Counted from the stretch's first letter, positions 16,463 to 25,063 are shown. The stretch: DNA of 35,346 bases from Rhizomicrobium sp. (GCA_031291635.1 JARLIR010000049.1:1-35346), one strand, 5' to 3'. Program-made: numbers and translations. The notes: generated by a model not told the origin, from the sequence alone.

Positions 16463-17398
16463 TTACGCTTCGTCCGCCGAGCCGTCTGGCACCGCTTCGT
16501 GGAAATGCGTCAGTTCCACCACGATTTGTCCATCCGCTTGCCGCGACAGGATGTCGATGAAGCGGTGGCGCCACAATATCTCATGCGGGCGATAAGAATG
16601 GCGGGCAAAGATCACGGCCGCCAGGGTCTCATCGGTACCCGAGAGCATCGCCACGATCTCGCCCTGCACGGCCTTCAAAGACTCGGAGGTGTGGCCATAA
16701 AGTGGGCTGGTCTCGTCCAAGCGGTGCATTACGGTCCAGGATAGCGCGAACAGAGACGAACGCGCCCGCACCAGGCTCAGTTCTTCGAAGCGGCGCATGG
16801 TGTGGCCTTCGCGCGTGGTCTGCTGCCAAGCGAAATTGACCGCGATATTGGCATCAAGGATTTGGTTGCCGCGCTGATTGGCAGCGCGGAACATCAGCAT
16901 CGGTTCACCATCAAAGTTGGTGATCACTGCGATGTCGGAAAACAAAATGCGCGCCGTGGGCCGGGAAAAGCGCGAGAACACCGCGCCTGTGATCAGCGCC
17001 ACATTCAAGACGCCAACAAAGGCTTCGATGATGACGACGACATTGACGTAGGTGCCTTTCGGCGTCAGCACGCCATAACCGATCGAGGCGATGGTATGCA
17101 CGCTGAAGCGGAAAGCATCCCAGAAATTGCCCGGCTCGGCGTGCTCGATGCCGTTCGGGTCCACCATGTATAGCAGCGCAAAGGCGCAGTTGAGCGCCAC
17201 GAAAAACGCCGCCAGCATGAGCAGGAACAGCGGCCACGGCATCACCAGAATGGCGTGGTAAAAATCCGTCCAACGCGAGCGGTCCTGCCCCTTGATGATG
17301 GCGAGACGCCGACCGGGTGGCGCCCGCCATAGTGAGACATGTTCCCGCTTCTTGCGCCGGAAACGCTTGCGAAATTGCTCCGGCAGCAGGTTAACCAC
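16463..17398 (-). CDS. Inward-rectifier potassium channel (KirBac-like)
   Basis: An inner-membrane K+ channel. With the GTG start at 17398 the protein has 311 residues. TM1 is about residues 50-78, the pore helix about 92-104, the filter Ser105-Ile-Gly-Tyr-Gly109, and TM2 about 118-142. A C-terminal cytoplasmic immunoglobulin-like domain (about 150-300) carries Kir features such as FSDIAVITNFDGEPMLMFRAANQRGNQILDA. The N-terminal basic stretch and the slide-helix region (WTDFYHAIL) also fit. GTG 17398 overlaps the DUF971 stop codon by 8 bp, indicating coupling. A longer frame from 17497 would overlap DUF971 by over 100 bp. It is the last gene of the leftward run that starts at cnoX. Confidence 0.85.
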   Translation of the reverse strand: MVNLLPEQFRKRFRRKKREHVSLWRAPPGRRLAIIKGQDRSRWTDFYHAILVMPWPLFLLMLAAFFVALNCAFALLYMVDPNGIEHAEPGNFWDAFRFSVHTIASIGYGVLTPKGTYVNVVVIIEAFVGVLNVALITGAVFSRFSRPTARILFSDIAVITNFDGEPMLMFRAANQRGNQILDANIAVNFAWQQTTREGHTMRRFEELSLVRARSSLFALSWTVMHRLDETSPLYGHTSESLKAVQGEIVAMLSGTDETLAAVIFARHSYRPHEILWRHRFIDILSRQADGQIVVELTHFHEAVPDGSADEA

Positions 17399-17729
17399 GG
17401 CCTTGCCCGGCGCGATACGCCGCCCACAGCGTGTCCGCGTCGCGGCCCAGCTGGTGCAGATAATCCCAGGTATAAAGGCCGGTCGCATGGCCGTCATCGA
17501 AGATCAGGCGCACGGCGTAATTGCCCACCGGTTCGATCGCTTGGATCGCCACCGCCTCTTTGCCGGTGACGGTAATTTTTTGCGCCGGGCTGTGGCCTTG
17601 CACTTCGGCGCTGGGCGATTCCACCCGCAGATATTCCGCAGGCAGAGCAAATTGCGCGCCGCCATCGAAAGACACGGTCAATGTGCGCTTGTCGTGCGAA
17701 AGGCGTAGTTCGGTCGGCCAAGGGGGCAT
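17391..17729 (-). CDS. DUF971 family protein
   Basis: A 112-residue DUF971 protein, the fold that forms the N-terminal domain of gamma-butyrobetaine hydroxylase. Family features are [20 protein letters not shown] at the start, [14 protein letters not shown] near residue 30, and a C-terminal block with [24 protein letters not shown], then a short helix. Stand-alone DUF971 proteins are small cytoplasmic proteins sometimes linked to iron-sulfur metabolism; the role here is unknown. The start ATG 17729 lies 52 bp inside the end of the upstream Trm112-like frame. It also overlaps the Kir start by 8 bp. Confidence 0.85.
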   Translation of the reverse strand: MPPWPTELRLSHDKRTLTVSFDGGAQFALPAEYLRVESPSAEVQGHSPAQKITVTGKEAVAIQAIEPVGNYAVRLIFDDGHATGLYTWDYLHQLGRDADTLWAAYRAGQGRG

Positions 17730-17917
17730 TTGCTGTCGCGCTCCGCGTCGGAAAGAACGCGCGCTTCATCGGCGCGCATGATGGGAATGCCGCCGCGGAT
17801 GGGATAGGCCAGCCCTGCCGCTTTGCTCACCAACTCCTGGCGGGCGCGGTCGTAGGAGAGCGTCGTCTTGCTCACCGGGCAGACCAGAATTTCGAGCAGC
17901 TTGGGATCGGTGTCCAT
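17678..17917 (-). CDS. Trm112/YcaR-like small protein
   Basis: Residues 1-55 match the Trm112/UPF0434 family ([17 protein letters not shown], then [27 protein letters not shown]). These small proteins activate methyltransferases or act as accessory factors. Only the CP of the first Cys pair is kept; other zinc-ligand cysteines are missing, as in many bacterial members. The 79-residue chain is longer than the usual 60 or so. The extra C-terminal tail lies in the 52-bp overlap with the DUF971 gene in another frame. ATG 17917 is 8 bp past the stop of the LON-domain gene. Confidence 0.85.
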   Translation of the reverse strand: MDTDPKLLEILVCPVSKTTLSYDRARQELVSKAAGLAYPIRGGIPIMRADEARVLSDAERDSKCPLGRPNYAFRTTSAH

Positions 17918-17925
17918 GGGTGCAA

Positions 17926-18579
17926 TCAGTTGACGGATTCGGGTCCGGGCGGACCGGCATTGGCCATTTCCAGCAGTGTCACCAGCGTATCCACGCGTTC
18001 ATCCCAACCCGGCGCTTCCAGCAGCGCTTGTTTTTCGGCGGGAAGGAAGGGGCAGAGCATGGCAAGCGCCGTCACCAAAGTTTCCGGTGGCGCGCCCATC
18101 ACGCTTTTCCAATCGGCCTTCAAATCGCGGCTGGCGAGATATTCTTTCAAAGCAACGATCAGCCGGTCGCGGGGAAAATTGGTTTCGTCCGCTGGCATCA
18201 GGTCTTCCAGGAAGGGCTCGAAATCGGGTTTGATCAGGCGATAAGGCAGATCCGTTTCAAGCTCTTCGGCTAGGCGGAAGCGGCAGACGCCGGTCAGGGT
18301 GATGAGATAGCGCCCATCCTCATTCTCGCGAAAACCGGTAACGCGCCCGGCACAGCCGACATGGGAGAGCGTGGGGCGGAGCACCTTGTCTTCGCTTTGC
18401 GTCGGCTGGATCATACCCATCAGGCGGTCACCGGCCAGCGCCGCGTCCACCAGCGCTAGATAACGCGGCTCGAAGACGTTGAGCGGCAGTTGTCCGCGTG
18501 GCAACAGCAACACGCCCGTCACCGGAAAGAGAGCGAGGGTTTCAGGCAGATCGTCGAGCGTGTTGTAGATGAAAGCCAT
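17926..18579 (-). CDS. LON N-terminal-domain protein
   Basis: A 217-residue protein that is essentially the substrate-binding N-terminal domain of Lon protease (PF02190), without the ATPase or protease parts. Features: [38 protein letters not shown] at residues 10-47, [30 protein letters not shown] near 80-110, and a C-terminal helical bundle. I place the start at ATG 18579 ([10 protein letters not shown]), 4 bp after the cnoX stop. The frame is open to 18918, but that part overlaps cnoX. Its place beside cnoX suggests a proteostasis role, which is inference. Confidence 0.88.
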   Translation of the reverse strand: MAFIYNTLDDLPETLALFPVTGVLLLPRGQLPLNVFEPRYLALVDAALAGDRLMGMIQPTQSEDKVLRPTLSHVGCAGRVTGFRENEDGRYLITLTGVCRFRLAEELETDLPYRLIKPDFEPFLEDLMPADETNFPRDRLIVALKEYLASRDLKADWKSVMGAPPETLVTALAMLCPFLPAEKQALLEAPGWDERVDTLVTLLEMANAGPPGPESVN

Positions 18580-18583
18580 GGCG

Positions 18584-19504
18584 TCACGAGAACAGGATGG
18601 AGGAAAGTTTGCGCCGCGCTGCGATGGTGCGCTCATCCGTCGGGCCCATCGCTTCGAACAGCGTGACGAGATGCTTGCGCGCGCCGTCGTCATTCCATTT
18701 GCGGTCGCGCCGTACGATGTCGAGCAAGGCTTCGATGGCGCCGTCGCGATTGCCTTCGGCGTCGAGCGCGAGCGCCAGATCATAGCGCGCCTGGTGGTCG
18801 TTGGGATTGGCTGCGAGCTTGGCTTCCAATTCCGCATTCTTGCCCGCCACCGCGGCGGCACCTTCGCGTAACGAAAGCTCGGCAGCAACCGCGCGCACCG
18901 CTTCATCCTTGGCATCATCAGGGCGTACCAGAGCGAGCGTGGTTTTGGCTCGTTCCAGATCGCCGGTCTTCAGGTAACAGCGGGCCAGCCCCGCCGCCGC
19001 TTTGGGATTGCCCGGCTCATCTTGCAGCACATGGGCATAGGCTTGGGCGGCTTGGCCGATATCGCCCGCGGCAAAAGCCTGTTCGGCCATTTCCAGAATT
19101 TCGGCGGCATGGTTGTGGCCGCCGCCTTCGCCGCCTGCCAGCGTTTCCACGAATTGCTGGATTTGGCTCTCCGGCAAAGCCCCCATGAAGCCGTCTACCG
19201 GCTGACCGTTCTTAAAGGCGTAGACCGTGGGGATCGATTGGATGCGCAGCTGGCGGGCAATTTCCTTGTTCTCGTCAACATTGACCTTGACCATCTTCAC
19301 CGCGCCGTTGGCCGCGATCACGGCCTTTTCGAGGTCGACGATGAGCTGCTTGCAAGGGCCGGATCCGGGCACCCAAAACGCGACGATCACCGCCACCTCA
19401 CGCGAGGCCTCCAGAACATCGGCGGTGAACGTCGCGATGCCGGTATCCTTGATGTGGGGGCTGCTGCTGGGTTTTGCGGTGGTGCTGGAGCCGAACAAAT
19501 GCAT
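18584..19504 (-). CDS. cnoX: CnoX/YbbN-like chaperedoxin with SxxC active site
   Basis: A thioredoxin domain (about residues 20-125) fused to tetratricopeptide-like helices (about 130-300), the layout of CnoX. CnoX protects unfolded or oxidised proteins and passes them to chaperones. The active-site stretch reads FWVPGSGPCKQL (residues 43-54). The first Cys of the usual CGPC is Ser48 and only Cys51 remains, and the preceding Trp is Gly47. This SxxC form should lack disulfide reductase activity, like E. coli CnoX, whereas Caulobacter CnoX is reported to be redox active. Length 306. It is first of a leftward five-gene run. A terminator-like hairpin lies in its 5' region (19551-19578). Confidence 0.88.
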   Translation of the reverse strand: MHLFGSSTTAKPSSSPHIKDTGIATFTADVLEASREVAVIVAFWVPGSGPCKQLIVDLEKAVIAANGAVKMVKVNVDENKEIARQLRIQSIPTVYAFKNGQPVDGFMGALPESQIQQFVETLAGGEGGGHNHAAEILEMAEQAFAAGDIGQAAQAYAHVLQDEPGNPKAAAGLARCYLKTGDLERAKTTLALVRPDDAKDEAVRAVAAELSLREGAAAVAGKNAELEAKLAANPNDHQARYDLALALDAEGNRDGAIEALLDIVRRDRKWNDDGARKHLVTLFEAMGPTDERTIAARRKLSSILFS

Positions 19505-19550
19505 GCTGATCTATCCTGAAATACGGGCCCAAACATGGGCGTTCGGAGGC

Positions 19551-19578
19551 AGAAAGAAAAGAGGGTCACACCCCTCTT
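19551..19578 (-). terminator. Terminator-like hairpin upstream of cnoX
   Basis: On the minus strand AAGAGGG and CCCTCTT (7-bp arms, six-base loop) are followed by TTCTTTCT, about 47 bp before the cnoX start. Nothing annotated on this strand lies just upstream. It is therefore either an attenuator within the cnoX leader or the end of an unannotated short transcript. It may also be fortuitous. Confidence 0.4.
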
Positions 19579-19661
19579 GGGCCAGCGGCGCCGTGCCCCC
19601 CTTTATCACCTTGTCTTGTCTGACAAATTGGTAAGAATGGTGCAACAGGGGAGTGGCAGCG

Positions 19662-21674
19662 ATGAAGCGGATGGCATGGATCGTGGCTTTGATCCAATTT
19701 TTAAGTCTAGCCGCCCCCGTCTTGGCCAAGGATCTTCTCGACGAGACCCGTCTGGCAACATCCTATTACGGCGCCGATGCGGCCTGGTACGAAAATAACA
19801 TCCCCTTCTTTGAATCTTCCGACCCCACCCTTGATGCGGTCTATTACTATCGCTGGCAGATCGCCCGCGCCCATCAGCGCGACCTTGGCGTGCGTGGCTA
19901 TATTTCCACGGAATTTCTCGAAGACGTCAGTTGGCAGCTTTTCCCTTATGCCAGCCTCAACGATGCCACGGGTTTCCACATCTATGAGGGACGCTGGCTG
20001 CGCGACCGCCGCTATACCAATAACTACATCGATTACATGACCAGCGGTGGCAATGAGCGCCACTTCTCCGAATATATCGCCGATGCGGTCTATGCCCGCT
20101 TTCTCGTCGATGGCGATCTGCCCTACGCGGCCAGCAAGCTGTCCTTGTTGAAGAAGACCTATGCTGATTGGGACGACCATTTCGACCGTTCCAAAGGTCT
20201 TTATTGGATCATGCCGCTGGCGGACGCCACCGAGTACACGATCTCTTCCATTGATGCGAGCGGCGGCAAGGATGGTTTTTGGGGCGGCGAGGCGTTCCGC
20301 CCTTCGATCAACAGCTATATGTTCGCCAATGCGCGGGCTATCAGCCGCTTGTCGGCACTCTCAGGCGACCAGACAGCGGCGTCGGAGTTCTCGCAGAAAG
20401 CCGCAACCCTGCAGCGGACCATGCTGGAGGCGCTGTGGAGCCCGCAATTCAACCACTTCATCGACCGCTACAAAGCCAACAACGAATTCGTGAAATACTG
20501 GGAACCGATCCGCGGGCGCGAGCTGGTTGGTTATCTGCCTTGGGCCTTCGCCATGGTGCCCTCCGAGGCGCGCTATGAGACCGCGTGGTCCTATCTTTTA
20601 TCGCCAGACGGATTGGCCGGGCCTGCCGGCTTGCGCACCGTGGGTCCGTCTTACGAATACTATATGAAACAATACCGCTACGACTGGCAGACGGAGCTGC
20701 GCGAATGCCAATGGAACGGGCCGGTCTGGCCGTTTCAGACCACGCAAGCGCTGATGGCGCTGCAGAATTTGTTGAATGACGAGCGCCAGCGCGCCGTTAC
20801 GCGCGCCGATTATCTGCGGCTGCTGCGCCAATACGCCAAGATGCACTATCAGAATGGCAAGCTTGACCTGGAGGAGGATTACGATCCGGCCACCGGCAAG
20901 CCCATTGTCGGGCTTCCGCGCAGCCATCACTATTTCCATTCCGGCTTCGACGATCTCGTCATCACCGGTCTGGCCGGTATTCGCCCACGCGAAGATGATG
21001 TGCTGGAGGTCAACCCGCTGATCCCCGCCGATCCCACCGATCCGCAAGCGCTGCGCAGCTTCGCGCTCCAGAGTGTGCCGTATCACGGCCATCTGATTGG
21101 CGTGGTGTTCGATGCCGATGGCAAGAAATACGGTCTTGGTGCTGGTCTGACCATTCTGGTTGATGGTGCCGTCGCCGCCCATTCGGACAGCTTGAAGCGC
21201 ATCACCCTGCCGCTCGCCCGTAAGGCCCCGGCCCCGATCGAACCGCGCCTCAACCTTGCGATGAATTTGTATGCCACAGGTTTTCCGCATGGCAATGCCT
21301 CGATCAATGCCGATGCACCGAGCCTTTACAAAGCGCTTGACGGTCGCGTCTGGTTCTTCCCTGAAATGCCGCATGGCTGGAGTACGGCGGGCGGCACGGG
21401 CGCTGAGTGGTATGCCGTCGATTTCGGCAAAGCCGTGTCGACCCATTCCGCCGAGCTCGCTTTTGCCGCGGATGATGTCAGCACCGTTGCGCCGCAATCT
21501 GTCCTTGTGCAAATAGGTAACGGGAGCGCCTGGCGCGATGTCGGGCGCGTCAAACCGCTCGCCAATGGCGTTACCAAGCTTGCCTGGACGCCGCGCCCCA
21601 CCCAGCAGGTACGTCTGCGCTTCACGGTTCCTAAGGGCAAGATCGTACGCTTGGTGCAAGTAAAGGTGTTCTAG
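19662..21674 (+). CDS. Exported six-hairpin glycosidase (MGH1/GH63-like)
   Basis: A 670-residue exported enzyme. The N-terminus is a signal peptide (MKRMAWIVALIQFLSL, cleavage after APVLA). The main part (about residues 40-500) is a (alpha/alpha)6 barrel with features of the mannosylglycerate-hydrolase/GH63/GH37 group: WGGEAFRPSINSYMFANARAISRL, WSPQFNHFIDRY, GRELVGYLPWAFAMVP, ECQWNGPVWPFQTTQALMAL and HSGFDDLVITGLAGIRP. The C-terminal 130 or so residues (WYAVDFGKAVSTHSAEL onwards, ending RLVQVKVF) look like an F5/8-type carbohydrate-binding beta sandwich. The substrate is unknown. ATG 19662 has AGGGGAG 8 nt upstream; GTG 19653 is an alternative. It diverges from cnoX. Confidence 0.82.
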   Translation: MKRMAWIVALIQFLSLAAPVLAKDLLDETRLATSYYGADAAWYENNIPFFESSDPTLDAVYYYRWQIARAHQRDLGVRGYISTEFLEDVSWQLFPYASLNDATGFHIYEGRWLRDRRYTNNYIDYMTSGGNERHFSEYIADAVYARFLVDGDLPYAASKLSLLKKTYADWDDHFDRSKGLYWIMPLADATEYTISSIDASGGKDGFWGGEAFRPSINSYMFANARAISRLSALSGDQTAASEFSQKAATLQRTMLEALWSPQFNHFIDRYKANNEFVKYWEPIRGRELVGYLPWAFAMVPSEARYETAWSYLLSPDGLAGPAGLRTVGPSYEYYMKQYRYDWQTELRECQWNGPVWPFQTTQALMALQNLLNDERQRAVTRADYLRLLRQYAKMHYQNGKLDLEEDYDPATGKPIVGLPRSHHYFHSGFDDLVITGLAGIRPREDDVLEVNPLIPADPTDPQALRSFALQSVPYHGHLIGVVFDADGKKYGLGAGLTILVDGAVAAHSDSLKRITLPLARKAPAPIEPRLNLAMNLYATGFPHGNASINADAPSLYKALDGRVWFFPEMPHGWSTAGGTGAEWYAVDFGKAVSTHSAELAFAADDVSTVAPQSVLVQIGNGSAWRDVGRVKPLANGVTKLAWTPRPTQQVRLRFTVPKGKIVRLVQVKVF

Positions 21675-22186
21675 CCCGCTGTCTTTTCCGGAATAGCCAA
21701 AATGATCGGCTGATGGCCGCAAGCTTGGACAAAGCGCACCAAGTCATCCGGCGCGATGGCTGTGGTGCGGTCGTTGCGGAGGGGGTGAAAATTAAGCGGC
21801 GACAGCGCCAGTATGTCCTGATCCAGCACCACACGCACCGTGTGTTCCCCATCATTCATCAGGGCGAAGGGAGTGACCGAGCCGGGTGTAACCCCCAGCG
21901 TCGCCTCCAGCAGCTCGGCTGAGCCAAAGGAAAAGCGCGGGGCGTCAAGTTGCTTGGCAAGTGCGTTCAGATCGACGCTGAGATGCGCTTGCACCACCAC
22001 CAGCCATAACCCGCCCTTCTTGTCCTTAAGGAAGAGGTTCTTGCTATGCCCGCCCGGCAGGCCATCGCTGATCGCCGCCGCTTCGCCCACCGTGAAAACC
22101 GGCGTATGCGCGTGAGTCGTGGAAGCGATGGCGAGCTCTCTGAAACGCGCGTAAAGCGCAGCTTCGCGTTGGTCGGCGTCGCTCAT
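21671..22186 (-). CDS. Prolyl-tRNA editing protein (ProXp-ala/YbaK-like)
   Basis: Hydrolyses misacylated Ala-tRNA-Pro in trans. Belongs to the INS/YbaK superfamily. The 171-residue chain has HSKNLFLKDKKGGLWLVV near residues 46-63 with the conserved Lys. GVTPGSVTPFALMND near 98-112 contains the GxxxP-type motif of the family, and DQDILALSPLNFHPLRND follows. The size and LFLKDKK pattern fit ProXp-ala (the PrdX group) better than YbaK or PrlXp variants, but exact specificity cannot be proved by reading. Its stop overlaps the end of the convergent glycosidase gene by 4 bp. Confidence 0.88.
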   Translation of the reverse strand: MSDADQREAALYARFRELAIASTTHAHTPVFTVGEAAAISDGLPGGHSKNLFLKDKKGGLWLVVVQAHLSVDLNALAKQLDAPRFSFGSAELLEATLGVTPGSVTPFALMNDGEHTVRVVLDQDILALSPLNFHPLRNDRTTAIAPDDLVRFVQACGHQPIILAIPEKTAG

Positions 22187-22393
22187 TTGCCCAATCTCTC
22201 AGCACCAAGCATGTTTTGTGACACCAGGTTTGTGACAATCAACAGGCTCATCCCCAAAACCGTAGTGCACCTGCCACAGCAGTGGGCAAAGCGTACCTCT
22301 GCGTCGGGGAGTTTGGTTGACACATATCTGCAGCATCAACACATTCCCTCCAACAACAAAAAATGCGCGCTAGGAAGGCACTGAACCACATTG

Positions 22394-22407
22394 GCCGAAA
22401 TTTCGGC
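22394..22407. promoter_or_regulatory. 14-bp perfect palindrome upstream of the TonB-dependent receptor
   Basis: GCCGAAATTTCGGC is perfectly self-complementary. It ends 15 bp before the receptor start and just before the AAGGGG ribosome-binding site. It may be an operator or an mRNA hairpin. A 9-bp direct repeat TTTGTGACA occurs further upstream (22215-22223 and 22229-22237). Confidence 0.45.
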
Positions 22408-22422
22408 ATTTAAGGGGTGTAT

Positions 22423-24603
22423 ATGATGGGCAGATTGTCCCAACTCGGCAAGTTTACGACATATCTTCTGCTCTCGGCGGCTTTTGCCGGCCTTGCGGAG
22501 GCGCAAACCGTCGAAGAAGTCACTGTGACCGCGCAGCGTCACGCGGAAAACATCCAGGACGTGCCGATGTCGGTGGCGACACTCGACACCACCCATATCG
22601 AAGCGCTGTTTGAATCCGGCATGGATGTGCGCGCTTTGGCCAATGCGCTGCCCAATGTTTACGCCGAATCCTCCAACGGCCGCGTCGCCCCGCGCTTTTA
22701 TATCCGCGGTCTCGGCAACACCGATTTCGATCTGGCCGCCTCCCAGCCGGTGTCGATCATTCAAGACAATGTGGTGATGGAAAACGTCATCCTGAAGAGC
22801 TCGCCGCTTTATGACATTGGCAATGTCGAAGTGGATCGCGGCCCCCAAGGCACCCTGTTCGGCCGCAACACCACCGCCGGCATCATCAAATTCACCAGCG
22901 TCAAGCCGAGCCAGGATTTCGATACCAAGCTGATCGCGTCTTATGGTGGCCTCGGCACCGTCAATGTTGAAGCGGCTGCCGGTGGCGGTCTCACCGATAC
23001 GGTGTCGGTGCGCGTCTCGGGCCTTTATCAGCATCGCGACAATTACATCGACAACGCCTATCTGAAGATCAACGACGCGCTCGGCGGCTATGACGAAAAG
23101 GCCGGTCGCGTGCAGGTTTTGTGGGCGCCGGTGGAGAAGCTTTCCGTCCTTCTCAACGTCCATGCCCGTTCGCTGGATGGTACCGCCGCGGTATTTCGCG
23201 CCAATATCCTGACCAAGGGCTCGAACAAGCTAAACAGCAACTACACCTTCGACAAGGTGTATTTCGATGCCGGCGCCAACAACCCGCAGAAGTATAACGG
23301 CATCGGCTCCTCCGCCGAGATCGCTTATGATTTCGGCCCGGTCACGCTGACCTCGATCACCGGTTACGAATACACCCACGGCTACTCGCGTGGCGACATC
23401 GATGGCGGCAATCCCACGGGCCCGGGCGTCATCTTCTTCCCCTCGGAATCCCAGGACGGCTTGAATTATCTGCACCAATACACGCAGGAAGTTCATCTTG
23501 CGTCTAATCCCGGTGGCGCGCTGTTCTGGCAGGTCGGCGGCTTCTGGTTCGATACCGATTACGCCGACGCCACCTACATCTCCCCGTCGGACCCGACTTT
23601 CTCCGCGACAGTCGTGCGCCAGACCAACGTCTCTTATGCCTTGTTCGGGCAGGCGAGTTATCTGCTCACCGACGCCTTCAAGGTTACGGGTGGTTTGCGT
23701 TGGACGGCCGACACCAAGGGGCTGACGGCGAACGGTCCACTGATGGCAGCAGCCATCACCAAACCGGTACGTCTGGGCGGTTCGAACATCTCCTGGGATA
23801 TCAGCGCCGATTACGCGCTGAATGAGGACGTGAAAGTCTACGGCCGTGTCGCGACCGGCTTTCGCGCGCCGTCGCTCCAGGGCCGCGATATGGCTTTCGG
23901 CAGTTCCTATTCCACCGCGCGGTCGGAGACCATCACCTCTTATGAAGCGGGTGTGAAGTCGGAGTTGCTCGACAATACCGTGCGCCTGAACTTCGACGGC
24001 TTTACGTATTACCTGCGCAACATGCAGCTCTCGGCTATCGGTGGTGGCGGCAACTCCGTCAAGCTGATGAACGCCCGGGCGGGCCTAGCCTATGGCTTAG
24101 AAGCGGATGCGGAATGGGCGGCACTCAAGAACCTCACCTTCACCGGTGGTGCGTCTTGGACCCACACTGAGATTCGCGATGCCAATCTCACAACGGGCGT
24201 CTGCGCCCAGTGCACGGTCACCAATCCGCTGAATGGTGCGGGCAATGCTTATCTGAATGGCAATCCCTTCCCGCAGGCGCCGGACTTCCAGTTCCAGCTC
24301 ACGGCGCGTTACGCCTATCCGTTGGAGAATGGCGGCGAGCTCTTCGCCTATACCGATTGGTGGTGGCAGGGTTACACCAACTTCTTCCTCTACAAGTCGA
24401 AGGAGTTTCATACCAACGGCAATTACGAGGGCGGTCTCAAGCTCGGCTACGTCTTCCCGGACAAGCACTTCCAGATTGCCGCTTATGCCCGCAACATCAC
24501 CAACAAGCCGAACCTGCAGGGCGGTATCGACTTCGACGACAATACCGGCTTCGTCAGCGACCCGCGCGTCATCGGCATCGAATTGTCGGCGCACGTTCCG
24601 TAG
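22423..24603 (+). CDS. TonB-dependent outer-membrane receptor
   Basis: A 726-residue outer-membrane receptor that imports a ligand with energy from TonB. The N-terminus is a signal peptide (cleavage after GLAEA near residue 28). It is followed by a TonB-box-like EEVTVTAQR and a plug domain with QDVPMSVATL, RFYIRGLGNTD and VEVDRGPQGTLFGRNTTAGIIKFTS. The beta-barrel follows, ending in an aromatic-rich strand region (GYVFPDKHFQIAAYARNITNKP) and DPRVIGIELSAHVP. Start ATG 22423 has AAGGGG five bases upstream. The ligand is not evident. The exported glycosidase upstream makes a sugar oligomer plausible, but many such receptors take iron chelates. A hairpin terminator follows at 24635. Confidence 0.93.
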   Translation: MMGRLSQLGKFTTYLLLSAAFAGLAEAQTVEEVTVTAQRHAENIQDVPMSVATLDTTHIEALFESGMDVRALANALPNVYAESSNGRVAPRFYIRGLGNTDFDLAASQPVSIIQDNVVMENVILKSSPLYDIGNVEVDRGPQGTLFGRNTTAGIIKFTSVKPSQDFDTKLIASYGGLGTVNVEAAAGGGLTDTVSVRVSGLYQHRDNYIDNAYLKINDALGGYDEKAGRVQVLWAPVEKLSVLLNVHARSLDGTAAVFRANILTKGSNKLNSNYTFDKVYFDAGANNPQKYNGIGSSAEIAYDFGPVTLTSITGYEYTHGYSRGDIDGGNPTGPGVIFFPSESQDGLNYLHQYTQEVHLASNPGGALFWQVGGFWFDTDYADATYISPSDPTFSATVVRQTNVSYALFGQASYLLTDAFKVTGGLRWTADTKGLTANGPLMAAAITKPVRLGGSNISWDISADYALNEDVKVYGRVATGFRAPSLQGRDMAFGSSYSTARSETITSYEAGVKSELLDNTVRLNFDGFTYYLRNMQLSAIGGGGNSVKLMNARAGLAYGLEADAEWAALKNLTFTGGASWTHTEIRDANLTTGVCAQCTVTNPLNGAGNAYLNGNPFPQAPDFQFQLTARYAYPLENGGELFAYTDWWWQGYTNFFLYKSKEFHTNGNYEGGLKLGYVFPDKHFQIAAYARNITNKPNLQGGIDFDDNTGFVSDPRVIGIELSAHVP

Positions 24604-24634
24604 GCGCCTTCAACAAACGCTGCAGATGTGAAAA

Positions 24635-24658
24635 CGGGCGGATCGCGAGATCCGCCCG
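24635..24658. terminator. Bidirectional intrinsic terminator
   Basis: Arms CGGGCGGATC and GATCCGCCCG (10 bp, perfect) enclose a GCGA tetraloop. It lies between the convergent receptor and UrcA genes. On the minus strand it is followed by TTTT (24631-24634 as AAAA); on the plus strand by AAGTTTAT. Confidence 0.75.
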
Positions 24659-24706
24659 AAGTTTATATGTGGGCTAGACGCCGTCGCGTGATGGCGGAAC
24701 GTGGTG

Positions 24707-25063
24707 TTAGCGGGCGCCGGCCACCCGTTCGTAGGAGCCGTTGCTCGCGAAGATCTGATGCACCAGGGGTGCCGGGATGGCGTTGACTGCCGCATTGACG
24801 GCATTGGCGCGGCAGGTCGCGAATTCCTCAGCCGCAAGCGAGGGGGCGACCGAATAAGAGCTGTAGAACGCGGCAGCGCCACCGCAGGCCGAGGCAGCAG
24901 CCGCTTGAATGCGGACGAGAAGGGTGCGCGCGCCGGCGTCGGTGGAAAGGTTGAGATCGCGATAGCTGACTTCGACGTCCTTGCGGATCATGTTCGATTC
25001 GGCATGGGCGGCGCCAACGATCAAAGCGGCGGCGGTAAGAGCAGTACCCACAAATTTCAACAT
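24707..25063 (-). CDS. UrcA family secreted small protein
   Basis: A 118-residue protein with a signal peptide (MLKFVGTALTAAALIVGAAHA). The mature part follows the UrcA pattern: a strand (VSYRDLNLSTDAGARTLLVRIQAAAASACGG), then a second helix with one Cys (ATCRANAVNAAVNAI). The two Cys (in SACGG and ATCRA) probably form a disulfide in the periplasm. The function of the UrcA family is unknown; it is common in Caulobacterales and Sphingomonadales. Start ATG 25063 has AAGGAG 6 nt upstream. A second UrcA-like gene lies at 26210-26524, with a winged-helix regulator gene between. Confidence 0.85.
   Translation of the reverse strand: MLKFVGTALTAAALIVGAAHAESNMIRKDVEVSYRDLNLSTDAGARTLLVRIQAAAASACGGAAAFYSSYSVAPSLAAEEFATCRANAVNAAVNAIPAPLVHQIFASNGSYERVAGAR

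Noticed and set aside
18580-18918. Upstream extension of the LON-domain gene
   Set aside because: It overlaps cnoX and is Arg/Ser-rich shadow sequence; the ATG at 18579 starts exactly at the domain.
20598-21722. 374-codon leftward frame opposite the exported glycosidase
   Set aside because: Antisense shadow; the plus-strand protein has a signal peptide and recognised barrel motifs.
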